A stretch of DNA of 13,494 nt from Trachelipus rathkii (Eukaryota; Arthropoda; Malacostraca; Isopoda; Trachelipodidae): assembly GCA_015478945.1 (NCBI GenBank), contig JABUQX010061632.1, positions 12,501 to 25,994 of the forward strand, given 5' to 3'. The notes under the pieces were generated by a model, which worked only from the letters and a program-made list of their open reading frames with translations, was not told the origin of the DNA and did not search any database. Shown here piece by piece: positions 1 through 9,146 of the stretch (its first letter is position 1; each line of letters starts with the position of its first letter). A program made the translations under genes and the position numbers.

Positions 1-74
1 ATTTATCAAATACATCTCTCATTCCACAATTATACAGTAAGGAAAAACAATATATCAAAAATATGTAACTTAGT

Positions 75-200
75 CCATGGATCATTCTTCATATGTTTTG
101 AAATTTTAAAATTTCCCGGACTTTTTTGGAATTTCCCTGACTTTCAGCATATCCTAAAACTTTTCCCTGACTGATTTTTTTCCCAGACTTTCCAGAAAGT
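75..200 (-). repeat. degenerate CCCTGACTTT-type repeat
   Basis: Four variants of TTTCCCTGACTTT lie within about 100 bases, at roughly 112, 131, 162 and 178; some carry GGAC or AGAC instead of TGAC. On the minus strand the unit reads as GTCAGGGAAA. Similar short blocks are common in interspersed repeats of many animals, but I cannot name the family. The rest of 1-225 shows no ORF or structure. Confidence 0.5.
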
Positions 201-290
201 GTGAACCCAGAAATGCCACATTTGAACCAAAAATCTCATTCTATCGCAAACGCTTCGTATTATTACAATTATGATTAAAGGAGAAAGACC

Positions 291-382
291 TAAAGAAATT
301 AGTCCCATGTAAAGTATTAGTGGACTTGCTACTTCTATTTATCGCAAGCCCACTAAAACTTTACTTGGAACTAATTTTTTTA
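291..382. repeat. 5' hairpin of PLE copy 1
   Basis: Bases 291-323 pair with 350-382 (about 29 of 33 positions) around a 26-nt loop. The right arm and loop are RT coding sequence (YRKP... GTNFF). The left arm is therefore an inverted copy of part of that coding segment. The same structure is at 10331-10422. Confidence 0.85.
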
Positions 383-1033
383 TACACAAGCCTTTGTTAT
401 TTGTTCTGATTGGAAGTTTTTCCATGAAGAAATAACCTTTCTCCGTAAATTTTCTAGGTTTAGCCTTTATCCCTCTAACCTTTTTGATAAACTTGTTTTC
501 ACGTTTCTCGATAACAATTATCGCCTTAAAACTACTGCATATGATGTTCCTAAACTTCCTGTTTATGCTCGGCTTGTTTGCATTGGACCCTTTTCCAATG
601 ATCTTCACTTTCAGATTAGAAATATCTTAAACAAAAACTTTCCACAATGCAAGTTTCTTATATTTTTTATTAACAACAACTCAATTGGCAGTTTCTTTAA
701 GATTAGAGAAAGCATCCCCATGAACTTGAGGTCACACATTGTTTACAAATATAAATGGGCCAACTGTAACATCGACTATGTACGTCAAACTTTCCTGCAA
801 CTAAAGATGCGAGCCTTCAAACGCATGGGCATTTCTTTTCGAATCTTCCCAACTCTCAACCAGAGAATTTAGCTGTCAGAAATCACTATGACCTCAATAG
901 GCACCATATATCTCTTCAAAAATTCTCCTTTCTTCAAAATGCTTCTAAAATGAAAACTTAAAATTTGGAATCTTTTTATATTAAAACACTTAAACCTACA
1001 CTTACCATCCATAGACTTCTTTTGCACTCCTGA
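331..1033 (+). pseudogene. Penelope-like RT C-terminus plus GIY-YIG, broken
   Basis: Read with several frame changes, this segment gives the order of the C-terminal part of a Penelope-like polyprotein: TSIYRKPT, then LGTNFF, then SLYPSNLFDKLV-type text, DVPKLPVYARL, IGPFSND (family form YLGPLS), SIGSFFKIRESIP, LRSHIVYKYK and CNIDYV, then QLKMRAFKRMGIS. These match the RT thumb, the linker and the GIY-YIG endonuclease of PLEs, which prime reverse transcription at target DNA. A downstream LESFYIKTLKPTL motif matches the region after the nuclease in PLEs. The usual Glu-His after the catalytic Arg (R..EH) reads Lys-Arg here, so the nuclease would not be active. There is no start codon context, stops and shifts are present, and RT motifs A-C are missing. 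It is a dead fragment; assignment to PLE is secure, the exact clade is not. Confidence 0.85.
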
Positions 1034-1058
1034 TTGCCTGAACTAATGCCTCATCTCG

Positions 1059-1070
1059 CCCCCCCCCCCC

Positions 1071-1111
<41 letters not shown>
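1059..1111 (+). repeat. poly-C tract (one T at 1071)
   Basis: There are 52 cytosines in a 53-base run, inside PLE copy 1 between the end of the GIY-YIG remnant and the 3' tail. The equivalent place in copy 2 (about 11126-11155) has ordinary mixed sequence. The tract could form an i-motif, or a G-quadruplex on the other strand. The length may be inaccurate because such tracts are hard to sequence. Confidence 0.9.
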
Positions 1112-1138
1112 TGCAAAAAGAACACGAATTTCTTATGA

Positions 1139-1535
1139 GGTTTACTTTGTTTTGCAAACAATTGAATCGGCTGTTGTGATGGAGCTCGTCGATTTCGGAT
1201 AAACAGAAATAAAACTAATAACAAATGGTTTAAATTACAAAAAAAGTGATAAAACTATTGTGATGGAGTTATCGATTTGAAAAAATTAGATTTAAAGCCT
1301 GATTTTATTGAATGAAATATCATCAATTCAACGGGCCTACCACCCGTCATTTTTTGTTTACACATTTTCGTAAGAACGTGCTAAATTCCGCAATCACAGA
1401 AAAAGCAAACTTATAGAATTAAGGAAATTCCTTACGTTTGTAAGCATTTTTTACGATTTTGCAGTTTTACAAAAACGAACGCAAACTCGAGCTTCTTTAC
1501 GTTCGTAAGTACAAAAGGCAAAAAACAAAACGCTA
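1139..1535 (+). repeat. PLE 3' tail (pLTR-like), copy 1
   Basis: This non-coding tail matches 11160-11560 in direct orientation and 9745-10141 in inverted orientation. Shared landmarks are TGTGATGGAG twice about 90 bases apart, a TTGAATGA/TCATCAA hairpin, GTTTACA, TCGTAAGAACGTGC, and near the end TTACGTTCGTAAG. PLEs are known to carry long terminal repeat-like flanks in direct or inverted order, which fits. No tandem or GIY-YIG coding remains here. Confidence 0.75.
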
Positions 1536-1591
1536 TTATTAAACATACAGTAAGACAGATAGTTAGGAAAAACTATTAGACAAATTGCGGA

Positions 1592-1592
1592 G

Positions 1593-1642
<50 letters not shown>

Positions 1643-1669
1643 ATATATATAATATATATATATATATAA

Positions 1670-1710
<41 letters not shown>

Positions 1711-1732
1711 TATATATAATTATATAATACAG

Positions 1733-1769
<37 letters not shown>

Positions 1770-1915
1770 ATATATATATATATATATTATATATATATAT
1801 TATATATACAGTTATATATAATATATAATATATATATATATATAGATATATATAATATATATAGAATATATATAATGATATATATAATATATATATATAT
1901 ATATATTAGATATAG

Positions 1916-1963
<48 letters not shown>

Positions 1964-2145
1964 ATATATTATATATATATATATATATATAATATATATA
2001 TAGATATAACTATTATATTATATATATATATAATATAAATATATATATATATATATAATATATATAATTATATATATATATATATATATATAACTATATA
2101 TATAGTATAATAATATAGTATATATAATATTATTATATATATAAT
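1592..2145. repeat. (AT)n microsatellite, about 550 bp
   Basis: The stretch is nearly pure TA alternation with small interruptions such as TAAT, CAGT and GATA. No gene is present. The many short AT palindromes could extrude cruciforms, and exact length is likely uncertain. Confidence 0.95.
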
Positions 2146-2184
2146 GCAAAAATTAAAAAAAAAAGAAGAAATTTGAAACTTTAA

Positions 2185-2313
2185 TTTCTAGAAAAGGGTG
2201 AAGCTACCCTTCTCGAAATTCGTCGAATCATTGAAGAAATTTTTAAATTCTCTTCGTCTGAACAATGTGCTGAAAACCTCCTTCTATCAAATCTAGCTTC
2301 CGTGAATGTGTGA
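2185..2313 (+). other. unassigned piece with a 42-codon open frame
   Basis: Between two (AT)n tracts lies about 230 bases of normal composition (2146-2373). One plus frame stays open for 42 codons up to TGA at 2311, with text such as EKGEATLLEIRR and FKFSSSEQCAENLL. It has no initiator Met near its start and follows a stop at 2182. The composition looks protein-like, and it could be a remnant of a transposon ORF, but I do not recognise the family. A small GAAAAGGGT/ACCCTTCTC hairpin lies in it at about 2191-2214. Confidence 0.25.
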
Positions 2314-2373
2314 TAAGCTCAAAACCTTCAACTTACCAGCACCACCCTTCACAATGCGGGACATGTACGTGAA

Positions 2374-2375
2374 AT

Positions 2376-2444
<69 letters not shown>

Positions 2445-2490
2445 ATAATATAATATAATATATATATATATATATATATACTATATATAT
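2374..2490. repeat. (AT)n microsatellite
   Basis: Alternating TA with a few TAAT interruptions. It runs directly into the half-foldback copy that starts at 2485. Confidence 0.95.
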
Positions 2491-2613
2491 TACCTTTGGT
2501 GTATTAAATTTCGCATATGTGGTCAAAATCATTGTAAAGGTTGTTAGTCTGGTGACAGGAAAACAAGATTTGCATGATTACAAACCCATGTTAAAGAATT
2601 GGATGTCCAACAT
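2485..2613 (+). repeat. half-copy of foldback repeat, direct repeat left of BEL
   Basis: This matches the right arm and part of the loop of the foldback at 9147-9417 (bases 9272-9400), with roughly 90% identity and mostly single-base indels. Shared text includes CGCATATG, GGTCAAAATCAT, GTCTGGTGACAGGA, CAAGATTTGCATGAT and GGATGTCCAACAT. The opposite arm is not present; the sequence to the left is (AT)n. With 9272-9400 it makes a direct repeat bracketing the BEL element. Confidence 0.85.
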
Positions 2614-2839
2614 TCGATCACATGATCTTGCTTCTTTCATGGGCATTAGTTTTACGACGCATGCGTACTGCATTTGTCTTTGTAAATAAATAATTAGTTA
2701 AGTTTTTTATATTCAAGCTTTCAATTATTATTATTGCTAATTATATATAATAATAATTTAATATAATTGCTCAGTAATTATTGATATAGGATTAATTGGT
2801 AATTTTCGTATTTTATAATTTTGTAACTATATATCAATT
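2614..2839 (+). other. untranslated leader upstream of BEL Gag
   Basis: These 226 AT-rich bases lie between the foldback half-copy and the Gag start codon. They should contain the 5' LTR end, primer binding site and leader of the BEL element. I find no convincing PBS: a TGGGCATTAG at about 2639 does not match a tRNA end I recognise. Nothing here matches 8526-9146 well enough to call an LTR. Confidence 0.4.
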
Positions 2840-3932
2840 ATGTCTGATGAGGCAGTTGCTAAATGTAAAGACTTGGTTGCCAAAATCGTCACTATAATTA
2901 TTAAAAAATTAACCGCGTTCAAAGATAAAAATAAATTAACTTACACACTATTTCTTAAACAAAAAGAAACTATTAACTCTTTGCTAGATGCTATAAAGGT
3001 AACAGATAATAAAATCTTAAAATTATTCGATGAATATGATATCGAAAACCTTGATAATAGTTATTTTCAAAACGAAGTTGAAGGGCAGGTTGGCTACTAT
3101 TTCGATATCGAAGCTTCCCTTGACACCTTTGAAATTTTCAATCCAAATGCAAATGATATTAACAGTTTTCACGATTCAACGCATATGTTTATTGACGCTT
3201 TGAATAAGTGTAATTTTAATGAACCTAAGCCTATTTCTTTAAAGTGTATGACTTTCGAGGGTAGTGCGGAGGATAGATTGCAGTTTTCACAATTTTTTAA
3301 TCAGTTTCAAAATGTAATAGGCCTTAAAACGTATAGTGATGCTAATAAGTTGGCCTACCTTAATTCATATTTGAAAGGCTATGCGTCGAAATTGATAGGC
3401 CATCTGCAGTATGTAGATAACAATTATCAAATAGCATTGGACATATTAAAAAAGGAGTTTCTAGATATAGATAGTGTTGTTAATGATATTTTTGACAAAA
3501 TATTAAATGGTAATTTGGATGTTGGTTATGATGTAGAATTTGTAAATACTAAGATGTTCATTAATGATGTAAGGACTTACATCCATGAGCTTAAAAATCA
3601 TGGTTATGACTTTTTGGTTCAAAATTCTGCAGGAAATAAGTTAATGAGTTATATCATGTTTAAAAACTTACCCACTGCATTTAAAAGGGAACTTATTTAT
3701 AAAATTGATAATAATTATCCTTCATTAACTGATATATTTGATAACTATAATGAAGTCATTAAAACTTTATGCTTAACATCAAAAAAGCATAAAAATGCAT
3801 CGTCTGTCAAGCCCAAAATGAAGGACAGACAAAGGACAGATTACCTTAAGGTAGATGATGGTTGTCCTAAAAAGGACAAACATAGGACAGACTCTAAAAA
3901 TGAAGGAAGTTTGCAGAATTTTTCCACCAGTC

Positions 3933-3977
<45 letters not shown>

Positions 3978-6346
3978 TAAGTCTTGTTGATGGTGATACC
4001 AAATCAAATAACATTTCCTCTGTAAATAATTACAATCTTAGCTTATGTAAGTTTTGCCAAGTGAAGGGACATAGTATGTTGAGATGTGGTAAATACATAA
4101 CCTATGCAGACAGAATTAATAGGGTTAAGGAATTAAACCTTTGTATATATTGTTCAGGTTTAGGACATAAACCTAATAACTGCCTGGGTGCCAAGAATAA
4201 TTTGAAATATCCTTGTTATTTTTGCAATGAACATTCTCACATTGCAGCATTGTGTCCTAAGTCTAAGCCTGCACAGAGTTCTACCATCAACAATCTGTGC
4301 CTAAATTATCATCAGAGATCGGATCAAATATATTTATTGCCTACTATGACAATAAATATAGTAAAAGGAAATAAAATAAAGGCAATAACTTGCATATTGG
4401 ATACTGGTAGTATGAGGTCGTATATCTCTAGTAAACTTGCAAAAGAAATGTATGAAGATTGCCATGAGCTAAATACAATACAATATGACATTCATACTTT
4501 CATTGGATCTCAACAGAGATCTTTACAGCAAATAAACTTAGCATTAAAAATAGAACAGCAGAAAGCCATTAGCATGCCTATGTTAATTGATAATAATTTA
4601 AATTTAGATTATTCTGTAAAAGGTGTAAATATAGCTGTACAGAATTTAAAAAGTTTGGGGTATTCATTTGCAGATCATAACTTAAATAAAAATGAGTTGG
4701 CCTCAGATCATACTTTTGAAATTCAATGTTTGTTGGGAATTGATGTCATTCAATACTTCCCTTCACTCAAATTAATAAACTGCATGAATGGTAATTGTTT
4801 CATGGTTAACAATAAATTAATTTTAATGGGAAATGTTGAAAATTTTTTATATTATAGTCAACTTTCTCAAATGTATAAACCATATCGTTTTGATAATAAT
4901 GATGACAGTGTAAATGATTTTTCAAATCTTAATGACACTAAGGTGTCCAACATTTTCAGTGAAACTATGATAAACACAATTATAAACCCTATCAAATCTT
5001 ACTATGATCCTTATGAACAAATTTTGACTGATTCAGATGTTGAACATGGAGTTCAAAATATGTTCTCTTTAGAATCGATAGGTATACCTTCAAATGACAA
5101 ACACATAACGTCCTATGATCAAGACATGGTAAAACAATTTGTTGACAACATCATATTTAAAGATGGTAAATACCATGTGTCTCTTCCTTGGCATCAGGAT
5201 AAAATTACTCAAGTACCATCCAACTACCATATTTCTTTAAGGGTAATGGATAGGGTCATTCAATCACTCAAAGCCAAAAACTTACTTAGTGAATACAATG
5301 CTGTTTTTCAACAACAACTTCAAGATAACATCCTTGAAAAGATAGAAGTCAATCCTACTCAAATTCATGACTACATATTTATACCTCATCGTGCGGTTGT
5401 CAAAACAGACATACAAGTCACAACAAAAGTCAGACCCGTTCTCAATTGTAGCTTCAAACTTAACAAACTTTCTCCCTCTTTGAATGAGGCAGCATATGAA
5501 GGAATTGATCTGATGGCCTCACTATTAAAACTTCTTTTTTCTTTTCGCACAAATGACTACATTCTGTTAGCAGATATAAAACAGGCGTACCTCATGATCA
5601 GATTAAAGGAGGAAATAGATAAAAACAGATTTTGTCTTTTATGGAGAGAAGGAAATCAACTTGTGGTTTACAGATACAATACCATCGTATTTGGGTACAC
5701 ATCTTCTGCGTACATCCTCCATCAAGTACTTAGACACCATTTATCCCAATTTCCTGAAGACAAATGTACTGAAGCACTTACATCTAAGCTGTATGTTGAT
5801 AATTTGGTAATGAGCTGCAACTCTTTAGAAGAATTAAAGTACCTTTACAGTTGTAGTTATGATAGACTTTTTCAAGGAGGATTTGTTTTGCGTTCATTTA
5901 ATACGAACAACAAAAACATGCAACAAATCATGAAAAAGGATAATAAATATGTCACTCATGATTCTGCTTATGAAAAAGTGTTAGGTTATAGGTATAATAC
6001 TTCCACTGACACCATAAACATAAATCAAATAAACCTCAATCAATTTTCTAATACCAAAAGAAAGATCTTATCAGAAATTTCTAAAATTTTTGATCCATTA
6101 GGATTTGCATTGCCTATTGCCATAAGAGGTAAAATCTTAATGAAAGCCATATGGCAAGATAAACACGATTGGGATACTATACTCCCAAATAACATTGTTG
6201 ATGAATGGATAAAATTATATAATGATCTGATTTCTATTCATACTATTTCTTTTCAACGTCAAGCTCTAAATGAGACACAATCTTATGCCTTGCACATATT
6301 TTGTGACAGTTCACAGCAGGCATATGGCTTTGTTGTGTATATGTAA
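2840..6346 (+). CDS. BEL/Pao Gag-Pol part 1: Gag, protease, RT, start of RNase H
   Basis: This 1168-residue frame encodes the first two thirds of a BEL/Pao polyprotein. A DUF1759-type Gag spans about residues 130-280 (FEGSAEDRLQFSQFF, NYQIALDILKKEF). A basic region and poly-Asn run (about 366-380) follow. Three CX2CX4HX4C zinc knuckles start at C403, C435 and C459 and should bind the element RNA. The aspartic protease active site is DTGS at 521-524. RT begins near PHRAVV (849), with motif A ADIKQAY (D912), LLWREG, and motif C YVDN (D987, N988), where YVDD is usual. A connection segment (SEISKIFDPLGFALP) leads to RNase H, whose first Asp is D1156 in FCDSS. The frame then ends at three consecutive TAA codons in mid-RNase H; the rest lies one base out of phase in the overlapping frame. 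The first ATG is a sensible start because Gag homology begins soon after. Family assignment is firm; activity is doubtful. Confidence 0.92.
3934..3976 (+). repeat. (AAT)n microsatellite in Gag, poly-Asn
   Basis: About 14 uninterrupted AAT triplets encode a poly-Asn run between the basic region and the first zinc knuckle. The frame is kept. Such runs expand easily and usually sit in disordered linkers. Confidence 0.95.
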
Positions 6347-8525
6347 TAATAATACATCAGAGACTCACTTTTTATTTGCCAAATCTAAAGTCTCTCCCCT
6401 TAATGACCAACAGAACTACAGTATACCAACATTAGAGTTTTTGGGTGTGATTTTATCCCTTAAATGCTTGTCTTCTCTATTAGAGGCGTACAGTAATATT
6501 CACTTCACTTTTGTAAATATTATAGTGGATTCTCAAGTAATTCTGAATTGGATGTTGACAGGTATAACCAAATTAAAATCAAAATATACTAAAAATCGTA
6601 TTACCGATTTTAAGCAACTTCTTCAAGGTTTAAAAGACAAATTTAAACTATCATTCTTTTTCAAGTACATTAATACTTCAGAAAACCCTGCTGACCTTAT
6701 AACCAGGGGTATTACATTTAAGAAATACAAAGAACAGCTTCAATTTTGGTTGAGTGCTCCTCCCTGGTTGTGCAATGATTTGAGAAAATGGCCTGAATAT
6801 CCACTACTTTCCATCTCTTCAGAATTAAAAAATTCTATGTTTGTTAACATTGGTGTGATTAATGTGCAACATGCCATTATAGACATAGAAAAATATTCAA
6901 ATTTTGTCAAGCTTATGAAGGTAACTTCATACTTATTCAAACCTTTCTGCATTAAATCAAAAGCAGACCCTTATCAAAGGTCATTACAGTATTGGGTTAG
7001 ACAAGTGCAAGCTAATAATTTTGCAGCTGAAATAACTTTCTTGCTGGATGACAATAGGAATATACAGCAGATTCCTAATTTAATCAACAACTTAAACTTG
7101 TTCATAGATGACAATGGCATTCTAAGAAGTAAAGGTAGATTATCAAAATGCCTTATCTTTGACTACAATGTGAACAATCCCATATTGTTGTCAAAGCATC
7201 ATCACTTCACAACACTTTTAATTAGCCATTGCCATCACAAAGTACAACATTTGGGAATGGGATCCACACTTAACTTTCTCCGCAATCAAGGTTTTCGGAT
7301 TCCAGGAGCAAGGACAGCAGTCAGGAATGTTATACATAAATACAAAACTTGCACTAAAATGAACATCTTTGCTTTCAAATACCCCAAATATACTGATATA
7401 CCTAAAAACCATATGAATCTAGTAATCCTCTTCAAACATGTTGGAGTTGATTACACAGGACACATTTTTGTGCACAATAAAAAAGCAAACATCTCTGAAA
7501 AAATGTTCATACTTGTATTCACTTGTCTGAATATACGAGCAATACACCTTGAGCTGCTTCCAGATATGACGGTTCAGAATTTTCTACTAGCATTCCAGCG
7601 TTTCTGCAACCGCTATAACATCCCTGAATATCTATATTCAGATAATGCCAGAACATTTGTAAAAGGTGGTGAAATTTTGTCAAATGCATTATCTTCAGAT
7701 GAATTCACTGAAGAATTGTCCAAAAATCATATCAAACATATCAAAGTCCCTTTGTACTCAGCTTGGATTGCGAGCCTATGGGAAAGATTGATTAGAACTT
7801 TAAAATACTGCATGTATAAAGTAATTGGTCGCTCCAAGCTTACATACTTTGAACTCTTGACCACACTTTCATTCATAGCAAACGCCATCAATTGCAGACC
7901 TTTGTCTTACCGTTCAGGTGTTGATATTCTTGAAGTAATCACTCCAAATTCTTTCCTCAAAATGCACAACACATCATCTTTGATTTTGAGGGATGAAAAC
8001 GCAGATGTATGGGTCAGTGAAGATAACAAAGACAAGTTGGAAGTCACCCTGGAGAATCAAGAGCGTATGTTTTACGAATTTAAGCAACTTTGGTACGACA
8101 CTTACCTTCTTAGCCTGCGTGAGCAGAGCAGAGATTTATACCAAGTTGCTTGGGACAATAAAATCAAAGTGGGTGATGTGGTCCTGATTAGATCTCCCAT
8201 CAAATCTAGGCCATTTTGGTTACTAGGCCGGGTTTTGGAAGTAATATTAGGACATGACAACAAAATAAGATCAGTGAGACTAAAGCAAGGAAATGGCATT
8301 GTAGCTCACCACTCTATTAACAATCTATTTCCGCTGGAACTTTCACTCACCCATGACCGTCAAGCTCCTCCTAGCCTTGACACAAACTCACACAATCAAG
8401 ACGAACCTGAAAATGACTCTAACTCAATCTCAGATCAACCTGCAACTAACCCTAGTGTTAGACCTAAGCGAGCTGCAGCTTTGAAATTAGATAAGTTTAT
8501 CAAGGCCAATCTCGCTGATTTGTGA
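6270..8525 (+). CDS. BEL/Pao Pol part 2: rest of RNase H, integrase, DUF5641
   Basis: This 751-residue frame continues the polyprotein of the preceding frame. The first ATG is probably not a real start: residues 1 to about 24 are out-of-phase reading of RNase H, and homology begins near NNNTSETHF. RNase H acidic residues are E56 (IPTLEF), D87 (VDSQVILNW) and D142 (NPADLITRG). The integrase zinc-binding region has H322 and H327, but the expected C-x2-C reads Y358-K-T-C361. The integrase core shows D394 (GVDYTG), D458 (YSDNARTF) and E505 (LWERLIRTLK), a complete DDE set. A DUF5641-type segment at about 575-700 (VGDVVLIRSP, WLLGRVLEV, FPLELS) precedes a Ser/Asn-rich tail. It overlaps the previous frame by 77 bases. 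In BEL elements these domains are normally one ORF, so a one-base indel is the likely cause of the split. Confidence 0.9.
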   Translation: MRHNLMPCTYFVTVHSRHMALLCICNNNTSETHFLFAKSKVSPLNDQQNYSIPTLEFLGVILSLKCLSSLLEAYSNIHFTFVNIIVDSQVILNWMLTGITKLKSKYTKNRITDFKQLLQGLKDKFKLSFFFKYINTSENPADLITRGITFKKYKEQLQFWLSAPPWLCNDLRKWPEYPLLSISSELKNSMFVNIGVINVQHAIIDIEKYSNFVKLMKVTSYLFKPFCIKSKADPYQRSLQYWVRQVQANNFAAEITFLLDDNRNIQQIPNLINNLNLFIDDNGILRSKGRLSKCLIFDYNVNNPILLSKHHHFTTLLISHCHHKVQHLGMGSTLNFLRNQGFRIPGARTAVRNVIHKYKTCTKMNIFAFKYPKYTDIPKNHMNLVILFKHVGVDYTGHIFVHNKKANISEKMFILVFTCLNIRAIHLELLPDMTVQNFLLAFQRFCNRYNIPEYLYSDNARTFVKGGEILSNALSSDEFTEELSKNHIKHIKVPLYSAWIASLWERLIRTLKYCMYKVIGRSKLTYFELLTTLSFIANAINCRPLSYRSGVDILEVITPNSFLKMHNTSSLILRDENADVWVSEDNKDKLEVTLENQERMFYEFKQLWYDTYLLSLREQSRDLYQVAWDNKIKVGDVVLIRSPIKSRPFWLLGRVLEVILGHDNKIRSVRLKQGNGIVAHHSINNLFPLELSLTHDRQAPPSLDTNSHNQDEPENDSNSISDQPATNPSVRPKRAAALKLDKFIKANLADL

Positions 8526-8692
8526 TATGAACAGATACATAGAAAATTTCTTACCAGCTTTAGCAATTTGTTTTGTATATTATTAATATATACATGTGAT
8601 GAATGTTTCTTTTTTTTTCTTTTCTTTTTCTGTGAATTTGCATAATTTTTTTTCTTTGGTAAAATTAAAACATACTTTTCTGTAAATCTGTC

Positions 8693-8719
8693 AGATTGTA
8701 TTTATGCTAAATACAATCT
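8693..8719. repeat. perfect 11-bp hairpin
   Basis: AGATTGTATTT and AAATACAATCT pair perfectly around the 5-base loop ATGCT. It lies 12 bases upstream of an AATAAA. It may be a 3'-end RNA structure of the BEL transcript, but this is inference. Confidence 0.7.
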
Positions 8720-8731
8720 TGCTGGGTAGGT

Positions 8732-8737
8732 TAATAA
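8732..8737 (+). promoter_or_regulatory. candidate poly(A) signal
   Basis: AATAAA just after the hairpin at 8693-8719 and about 200 bases past the BEL stop. A second AATAAA is at 8974-8979. In DNA this AT-rich such hexamers also occur by chance. Confidence 0.3.
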
Positions 8738-9146
8738 AATTATATTTTCTGACTCATCATTTTTATATAAAACAATAATTAGTGAATCATTGTATCATCA
8801 TTTAGTAATCTAACGTCATAAATATACTCAAATTCAAAGTAAACCAACTAAGCTGTCCACGCATCTTTCCACCTTTTGACAGATAGTTTTTACTCTTTCG
8901 TAATTCTTGAGAGTGATGGACGTGAAATTTGTGAATCTTGTTCAAATTTATATATGTCAAAGTTCGTTTATACAATAAATAATGTCCATTTTTATTATAT
9001 GGCAGTTAATCATTGTTTAAAGTTGTGATTAATCTTTAAATTAATAATTCAAAGTGAATCTAATAATTGTAAATATCTTGCTTAATTTAAAACTAATGTC
9101 CAATATATGAAAGTTTATATATTGCGCATCAAGCCCCACCGCTTGA

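Larger units (their letters stand above)
225..1535 (+). mobile_element. Penelope-like element, decayed copy 1
   Basis: This copy aligns along its length with 10264-11560. The shared order is a short leader, a 5' hairpin, a partial RT C-terminus, a GIY-YIG remnant and an AT-rich 3' tail. The left boundary is where similarity to the second copy begins, around the shared ATTCTATC. The right boundary is where the tail similarity fades, about 60 bases before an (AT)n tract. The catalytic RT core (fingers and palm) is absent, so the copy is 5'-truncated. Unlike copy 2 it has no inverted tail on its left. It is more diverged than copy 2 in the hairpin (29/33 against 32/33 pairs) and carries frameshifts and a poly-C tract, so it is probably older or less constrained. 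Confidence 0.8.
2614..9146 (+). mobile_element. BEL/Pao LTR retrotransposon, ends unresolved
   Basis: The coding core at 2840-8525 has the BEL/Pao order Gag (DUF1759), zinc knuckles, protease, RT, Peptidase_A17-type connection, RNase H, H2C2-like zinc-binding region, DDE integrase and DUF5641. The outer limits given are where foldback repeats begin on each side, not demonstrated LTR ends. Long open frames with one shift suggest a fairly recent insertion. No env-like frame follows integrase. Confidence 0.85.
8526..9146 (+). other. BEL 3' untranslated region, possibly containing 3' LTR
   Basis: This stretch of 621 AT-rich bases has no ORF of note. It holds a pyrimidine-rich run at about 8607-8660, a perfect hairpin at 8693-8719 and AATAAA at 8732 and 8974. 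TGCTGGGTAGG at about 8720 is a possible LTR start, but I could not find its partner upstream of Gag. No clear polypurine tract is visible. Confidence 0.4.

Noticed and set aside
339..608. 89-aa minus-strand frame
   Set aside because: It is antisense to the Penelope RT fragment, and its sequence is explained by the plus-strand coding remnant.
1592..2490. CRISPR-like or satellite array
   Set aside because: Only dinucleotide alternation is present, with no spaced repeat unit.
2842..2860. CTGATGA, the conserved core of hammerhead ribozymes, which PLEs often carry
   Set aside because: It is the start of the BEL Gag coding sequence and has no matching GAAA core and stems nearby.
6740..8299. Short minus-strand and alternate plus frames within BEL Pol
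   Set aside because: They are shadows of the strongly supported RNase H-integrase frame.
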